Below, piece after piece: positions 56,820 to 64,000 of a stretch of DNA of 64,000 nt. The position numbers and the translations under genes were made by a program. Position 1 is the first letter of the stretch. Each line of letters begins with the position of its first letter. Source of the stretch: Colletes latitarsis (taxonomy: Eukaryota; Arthropoda; Insecta; Hymenoptera; Colletidae); assembly GCF_051014445.1 (NCBI RefSeq), contig NW_027488384.1:1488001-1552000 (forward strand). Reading direction: 5' to 3'. Under the pieces are notes generated by a model, which was not told the DNA's origin, ran no database searches, and saw only the letters and a list, made by a program, of their open reading frames with translations.

Positions 56820-59800
56820 ATGTCTGGGGTTTGCCCTCATCAGGCTCATACTTTCGCGTTTTTCACATACTTGTTGAAGAGACCCTGGGTTTTTTCTGGT
56901 TTGGATCACGTAGTAGTGTGGTACCACGCTGAAACAGTCCATTAAACCTGGTTTGGATCAATATTTTAGAGGATAACGCATGTTAGGTCTAGGTTAGGCC
57001 TGGGATTTTCACTCATCAGACTCATACTTTCGCATTCTTCACATACTTGTTGAACGGATCCTGGGTTATTTCTGGTTTGGATCACGTAGTAATGTGGGAC
57101 CACACTGAAACAGTCCATTAAACCTCGTTTCGATCAATATTTTAGAGAATCATTCATGTTAGGTCTATGTTAGGTCTGGGATTTGCTCTCATCAGGCTCA
57201 TTCTTTCGCATATTTCTCATACTTGATGGCTAGATCCTGGGCTTTTTCTGGATTGCATCACGTAGTAATGTAGTACCACACTGAAACAGTCAATGAAACC
57301 TGGTTTCCATCAATATTTTAGAGGACAACGCATGTTAGGGCTAGGTTAGCCCTGGGAATTACACTCATCAGACTCATACTTTCGCATTCTTCACATACTT
57401 GTTGAACAGATCCTGGGTTTTTTCTGGTTTGGATCACATAGTAATGTGGTACCACACTGAAACAGTCGATTAAACCTGGTTTCGATCAATATCTTAGAGG
57501 ACAACGCAAGTTAAGTCAGGGAATGGTCTGGGATTTGACCTCATCAGACTCATACTTTCGCACACTTCACATACTCCTTGAACAGATCCTGGGTTTTTTC
57601 TGGTTTGGGTCACGTAGTAGTGTGATACCACACTGAAACAGTCGATTAAACCTGGTTTCGATCAATATTTTAGAGGATAACGCATGTTATGTCTAGGTTA
57701 GCCCTGGGAATTACACTCATCAGACTCATACTTTCGCATTCTTCACATACTTGTTGAACTGATCCTGGGTTTTTTCTGGTTTGGATCACGTAGTAATGTG
57801 GTACCACACTGAAACAGTCGATTAAACCTGGTTTCGATCAATATTTTAGAGGATAACGCATGTTAGGTCTATGTTAGCCCTGGGATTCTCACTCATCAGA
57901 CTCATACTTTTGCATTCTTCTCATACTTGTTGAACTGATCCTGGGTTTTTTCTGGTTTGGATCACGTAGTAATGTGGTACCGCACTGTAACAGTCGATTA
58001 AACCTGGTTTCGATCAATATTTTAGAGGATAACGCAAGTTAGGTCTGGGATAGGACAGGGATTTGACCTCATCAGACTCATACTTTCGCACACTTCACAT
58101 ACTCCTTGAACAGATCCTTGGTTATTTTCTGGTTTGGATCACACAGTAATGTGGTACCACACTGAAACAGTCGATTAAACCTGGTTTCGATCAATATCTT
58201 AGAGGACAACGCAAGTTAAGTCAGGGAATGGTCTGGGATTTGACCTCATCAGACTCATACTTTCGCATTCTTCACATACTTGTTGAACAGATCCTGTGTT
58301 TTTTCTAGTTTGGATCACGTAGTAGTGTTGTACCTCGCTGAAACAGTCCATTAAACCTGGTTTGGATCAATATTTTAGAGGATAACGCATGTTAGGTCTA
58401 GGTTAGGCCTGGGATTTTCACTCATCAGGCTCATACTTTCGCATTCTTCACATACTTGATGGCTAGATCCTGGGCTTTTTCTGGATTGCATCACGTAGTA
58501 ACGAAGTACAACACTGAAACAGTCAATTAAACCTGGTCTCCATCAATATCTTAGAAGACAACGCAAGTTAGGTCTGGGATATGTCTGGGATTTGCCCTCA
58601 TCAGGCTCATACTTTCGCGTTTTTCACATACTTGTTGAACAGATCCTGGGTTTTTTCTGGTTTGGATCACGTAGTAGTGTGGTACCACGCTGAAACAGTC
58701 CATTAAACCTGGTTTGGATCAATATTTTAGAGGATAACGCATGTTAGGTCTAGGTTAGGCCTGGGATTTTCACTCATCAGACTCATACTTTCGCATTCTT
58801 CACATACTTGATGGCTAGATCCCTGAATTTTTCTGGTTTGGATCACGTAGTAATGTGGTACCACACTGAAACAGTCGATTAAACCTGGTTTCGATCAATA
58901 TTTTAGAGGATAACGCAAGTTAAGTCTGGGAATGGTCTGGGATTTGACCTCATCAGACTCATACTTTCGCATTCTTCACATACTTGTTGAACGGATCCTG
59001 GGTTTTTTCTGGTTTGGATCACGTAGTAATGTGGGACCACACTGAAACAGTCAATTAAACCTGGTTTCGATCAATATTTTAGAGAATAATTCATGTTAGG
59101 TCTAGGTTAGGCCTGGGATTTGCTCTCATCAGGCTCATTCTTTCGCATATTTCTCATACTTGATGGCTAGCTCCTGGGCTTTTTCAGGATTGCATCACGT
59201 AGTAATGAAGTACAACACTGAAACAGTCAATTAAACCTGGTTTCCATCAATATCTTAGCGGACAACGCAAGTTAGGTCTGGGATATGTCTGGGATTTGCC
59301 GTCATCAGGCTCATACTTTCGCGTTTTTCACACACTTGTTGAACAGATCCTGGGTTTTTTCTGGTTTGGATCACGTAGTAGTGTGGTACGGCGCTGAAAC
59401 ATTCAATTAAACCTGGTCTGGATCAATATTTTAGAGGATAACGCATGTTAGGTCTAGGTTAGGTCTGGGATTTTCACTCATCAGACTCATACTACCGCAT
59501 TCTTCACATACTTGTTGAACGGATCCTGGGTTTTTTCTGGTTTGGATCACGTAGTAATGTGGGACCACACTGAAACAGTCAATTAAACCTGGTTTCGATC
59601 AATATTTTAGAGAATAATTCATGTTAGGTCTAGGTTAGGCCTGGGATTTGCTCTCATCAGGCTCATTCTTTCGCATATTTCTCATACTTGATGGCTAGCT
59701 CCTGGGCTTTTTCTGGATTGCATCACGTAGTAATGAATTACAACACTGAAACAGTCAATTAAACCTGGTTTCCATCAATATCTTAGAGGACAACGCAAGT

Positions 59801-62800
59801 TAGGTCTGGGATATGTCTGGGATTTGCCGTCATCAGGCTCATACTTTCGCGTTTTTCACACACTTGTTGAACAGATCCTGGGTTTTTTCTGGTTTGGATC
59901 ACGTAGTAGTGTGGTACCACGCTGAAACATTCAATTAAACCTGGTCTGGATAAATATTTTAGAGGTTAACGCATCTTAGGTCTGGGTTAGGTCAAAGATT
60001 TGCCCTCATCAGGCACACAGTTTAGCGTTTTTCACATACTTGTTGAACAGATCCTGGGTTTTTTCTGGTTTGGATCACGAAGTAGTGTGGTACCACACTG
60101 AAACATTCAATTAAACCTGGTCTTGATAAATATTTTAGAGGATAACGCAAGTTAGGTCTGGGATAGGTCTAGGATTTGCCCTCATCAGGCTCTTACTTTC
60201 GCATATTTCTCATACTTCATGGCTAGATCCTGGGCTATTTCTGGATTGGATCACGTAGTAAAGTGGTACCACACTGAAATTTTCAATGAAACCTGGTCTG
60301 GATAAATATTTTAGAGGTTAACGCATCTTAGGTCTGGGTTAGCTCTAAGATATGCCCTCATCAGGCTCACAGTTTAGCGTTTTTCACATACTTGTTGAAC
60401 AGATACTGGGTTTTTTCTGGTTTGGATCACGAAGTAGTGTGGTATCACACTGAAACAGTCCATTAAACCTGGTTTCGCTCAATATTTTAGAGGATAACGC
60501 ATGTTAGGTCTAGGTTAGGTCTGGGATTTGCTCTCATCAGGCTCATTCATTCGCATATTTCTCATACTTGATGGCTAGATCCTGGGCTTTTTCTGGATTG
60601 CATCACGTAGTAATGTAGTACCACACTGAAACAGTCAATGAAACCTGGTTTCCATCAATATTTTAGAGGACAACGCAAGTCAGGTCTAGGTAAAGCCTGA
60701 GATTTTCTCTGATCAGACTCATACTTTCGCATTCTTCACATACTTGTTGAACGGATCCTGGGTTTTTTCTAGTTTGCATCACGTAGTAATGTGGTACCAC
60801 ACTGAAACATTCAATTAAACCTGGTCTTGATAAATATTTTAGAGGATAACGCAAGTTAGGTCTGGGATAGGTCTAGGATTTGCCCTCATCAGGCTCTTAC
60901 TTTCGCATATTTCTCATACTTCATGGCTAGATCCTGGGTTATTTCTAGATTGGATCACGTAGTAAAGTGGTACCACACTGAAACATTCAATGAAACCTGG
61001 TCTGGATAAATATTTTAGAGGTTAACGCATCTTAGGTCTAGGTTAGGTCTAAGATATGCCCTCATCAGGCTCACAGTTTAGCGTTTTTCACATACTTGTT
61101 GAACAGATCCTGGGTTTTTTCTGGTTTGGATCACATAGTAATGTGGTACCACACTGAAACAGTCGATTAAACCTGGTTTCGATCAATATTTTAGAGGATA
61201 ACGCATGTTAGGTCTAGGTTTGCCCTGGGAATTTCGCTCATCAGACTCATACTTTCGCATTCTTCACATACTTGTTGAACTGATCCTGGGTTTTTTCTGG
61301 TTTGGATCACGTAGTAATGTGGTACCACACTGAAACAGTCGATTAAACCTGGTTTCGATCAATATTTTAGAGGATAACGCATGTTAGGTCTATGTTAGCC
61401 CTGGGATTCTCACTCATCAGACTCATACTTTCGCATTCTTCACATACTTGTTGAACTGATCCTGGGTTTTTTCTGGTTTGGATCACGTAGTAATGTGGTA
61501 CCGCACTGAAATAGTCGATTAAACCTGGTTTCGATCAATATTTTAGAGGATAACGCAAGTTAGCTCTGGGACAGGTCTGGGACTTGACCTCATCAGACTC
61601 ATACTTTCGCACACTTCACATACTCCTTGAACAGAACCTGGGTTATTTTCTGGTTTGGATCACATAGTAATGTGGTACCACACTGAAACAGTCGATTAAA
61701 CCTGGTTTCGATCAATATTTTAGAGGATAACGCAAGTTAGGTCTGGGATAGGTCTGGGATTTGACCTCATCAGACTCATACTTTCGCACACTTCACATAC
61801 TCCTTGAACAGATCCTGGGTTATTTTCTGGTTTGGATCACATAGTAATGTGGTACCACACTGAAACAGTCGATTAAACCAGGTTTCGATCAATATTTTGG
61901 AGGATAACGCATGTTAGGTCTAGGTTAGGCCTGGGATTTGCCCTCATCAGGCTCATACTTTCGCATAGTTCTCATACTTGATGGCTAGATCCTGGGCTTT
62001 TTCTGGATTGCATCACGTAGTAATGAAGGACAACACTGAAGCAGTCAATTAAACCTGGTTTCCATAAATATCTTAGAGGACAACACAAGTTTGGTCTGGG
62101 ATATGTCTGGGGTTTGCCCTCATCAGGCTCATACTTTCGCGTTTTTCACATACTTGTTGAAGAGACTCTGGGTTTTTTCTGGTTTGGATCACGTAGTATT
62201 GTGGTACCACACTGAAACTGTCAATGAAACCTGGTTTCCATCAATATTTTAGAGGACAGCGCATGTTAGGTCTAGGTTAGGCCTGGGATTTTCACTCATC
62301 AGACTCATACTTTCGCATTCTTCACATACTTGTTGAACGGATCCTGGGTTATTTCTGGTTTGGATCACGTAGTAATGTGGGACCACACTGAAACAGTCCA
62401 TTAAACCTGGTTTCGATCAATAATTTAGAGAATAATTCATGTTAGGTCTATGTTAGGTCTGGGATTTGCTCTCATCAGGCCCATTCTTTCGCATAGTTCT
62501 CATACTTGATGGCTAGATCCTGGGCTTTTTCTGGATTGCATCACGTAGTAATGTAGTACCACACTGAAACAGTCAATGAAACCTGGTTTCCATCAATATT
62601 TTAGAGGACAACGCATGTTAGGGCTAGGTTAGCCCTGGGAATTACACTCATCAGACTCATACTTTCGCATTCTTCACATACTTGTTGAACGGATCCTGGG
62701 TTTTTTCTGGTTTGGATCACGTAGTAATGTGGTACCACACTGAAACGGTCAATTAAACCTGATTTCGATCAATATTTTAGTGGATAACGCAAGTTAGGTC

Positions 62801-64000
62801 TGGGATAGGTCTGGGATTTGCCCTCATCAGACTCATACTCTCGCATTCTTCACATACTTGATGGCTAGATCCTGGGCTTTTTCTGGATTGCATCACGTAG
62901 TAACGAAGTACAACACTGAAACAGTCAATTAAACCTGGTCTCCATCAATATCTTAGAGGACAACGCAAGTTAGGTCTGGGATATGTCTGGGATTTGCCCT
63001 CATCAGGCTCATACTTTCGCATTCTTCACATACTTGATGGCTAGATCCTGGAATTTTTCTGGTTTGGATCACGTAGTAATGTGGTACCACACTGAAACAG
63101 TCGATTAAACCTGGTTTCGATCAATATTTTAGGGGATAACGCAAGTTAGGTCTGGGAGAGGTCTGGGATTTGATCTCATCAGACTCATACTTTCGCACAC
63201 TTCACATACTCCTTGAACAGATCCTGGGTTATTTTCTGGTTTGGATCACATAGTAATGTGGTACCACACTGAAACAGTCGATTAAACCAGGTTTCGATCA
63301 ATATTTTAGAGGATAACGCATGTTAGGTCTAGGTTAGGACTGGGATTTTCACCCATCAGACTCATACTTTCGCATTCTTCACATACTTGTTGAACGGATC
63401 CTGGGTTTTTTCTGGTTTGGATCACGTAGTAATGTGGTTCCACACTAAAACAGTCGATTAAACCTGGTTTCGAACAATATTTTAGAGGATAACGCAAGTT
63501 AGGTCTGGGATAGGTCTGGGATTTGACCTCATGAGACTCATACTTTCGCACACTTCACATTCTCCTTGAACAGATCCTGGGTTATTTTCTGGTTTGGATC
63601 ACATAGTAATGTGGTACCACACTGAAACAGTCGATTAAACCAGGTTTCGATCAATATTTTAGAGGATAACGCATGTTAGGTCTAGGTTAGGCCTGGGATT
63701 TTCACTCATCAGACTCATACTATTGCATTCTTCACATACTTGTTGAACGGATCCTGGGTATTTTCTAGTTTGGATCACGTAGTAACGTGGTACCACACTG
63801 AAACATTCAATTAAACCTGGTCTGGATAAATATTTTAGAGGTTAACGCATCTTAGGTCTGGGTTAGGTCTAAGATTTGCCCTCATCAGGCACACAGTTTA
63901 GCGTTTTTCGCATACTTGTTGAACAGATCCTGGGTTTTTTCTGGTTTGGATCACGAAGTAGTGTGGTACCACACTGAAACAGTCGATTAAACCAGGTTTC

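Larger units (their letters stand above)
45821..64000 (+). repeat. 176-bp tandem satellite array, right block
   Basis: About 103 monomers in the same orientation to the end of the window, with no gene or further insertion visible. It contains a marker monomer with about 10 extra bases (CCCTCATCTTCCCCTCATC in place of CCCTCATC), for example near 48495, 50800, 53100, 54700 and 56295, which tracks the higher-order unit. Minus-strand short frames (such as those near 60700 and 63400) are monomer read-through. Confidence 0.97.

Noticed and set aside
1..64000. CRISPR array or prokaryotic repeat system
   Set aside because: The repeats are contiguous 176-bp monomers without unique spacers, and the only coding content is a eukaryotic LINE-type element.

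Overview
The window is eukaryotic and non-genic apart from mobile DNA. About 52.7 kb of the 64 kb is one head-to-tail satellite with a monomer of about 176 bp, roughly 300 monomers, all in the same orientation. Two copies of one non-LTR (LINE-type) retrotransposon interrupt it, both on the + strand. The element's domain order (Gag with three CCHC knuckles, then an AP-like endonuclease, reverse transcriptase and C-terminal CCHC finger) is that of the R1 clade (R1, TRAS, SART and relatives), which is known mostly from arthropods. The satellite also carries TTAGG words, the insect telomere repeat. An arthropod, probably an insect, is the best guess; I cannot name the species.

Layout: 1-7858 satellite; 7859-13170 retrotransposon copy 1, truncated at its 5' end, with partial ORF1, intact ORF2, 3' UTR and a 45-A tail; 13171-39823 satellite; 39824-45820 retrotransposon copy 2, apparently full length, with a structured 5' UTR, intact ORF1 and ORF2, 3' UTR and a 33-A tail; 45821-64000 satellite. 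The array has higher-order repeats on several scales: 3, 6, 7, about 9, about 13, about 18 and 32 monomers.

The main discovery is that the two insertions lie at exactly the same phase of the 176-bp monomer, in the same orientation, each with a 14-bp target-site duplication (GTTAAGTCTGGGAT and GTTTGGTCTGGGAT). Empty copies of both target monomers survive elsewhere in the window and confirm the duplications. The simplest reading is a site-specific R1-clade element whose niche is this satellite, comparable to R1 in 28S rDNA or TRAS/SART in telomeric TTAGG repeats. Copy 2 keeps every recognisable catalytic motif, and its ORF2 differs from that of copy 1 at about 10 of 1060 residues, so activity is recent.

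In the element, ORF1 (Gag) and ORF2 (EN-RT) meet at a one-base overlap, TAATG. This is the stop-start arrangement described for translational coupling in the telomere-specific element SART1. Gag would bind the element RNA, the endonuclease would nick the satellite, and the reverse transcriptase would copy the poly(A)-tailed RNA from the nick. Long perfect hairpins are unusually dense in the ORFs and UTRs.
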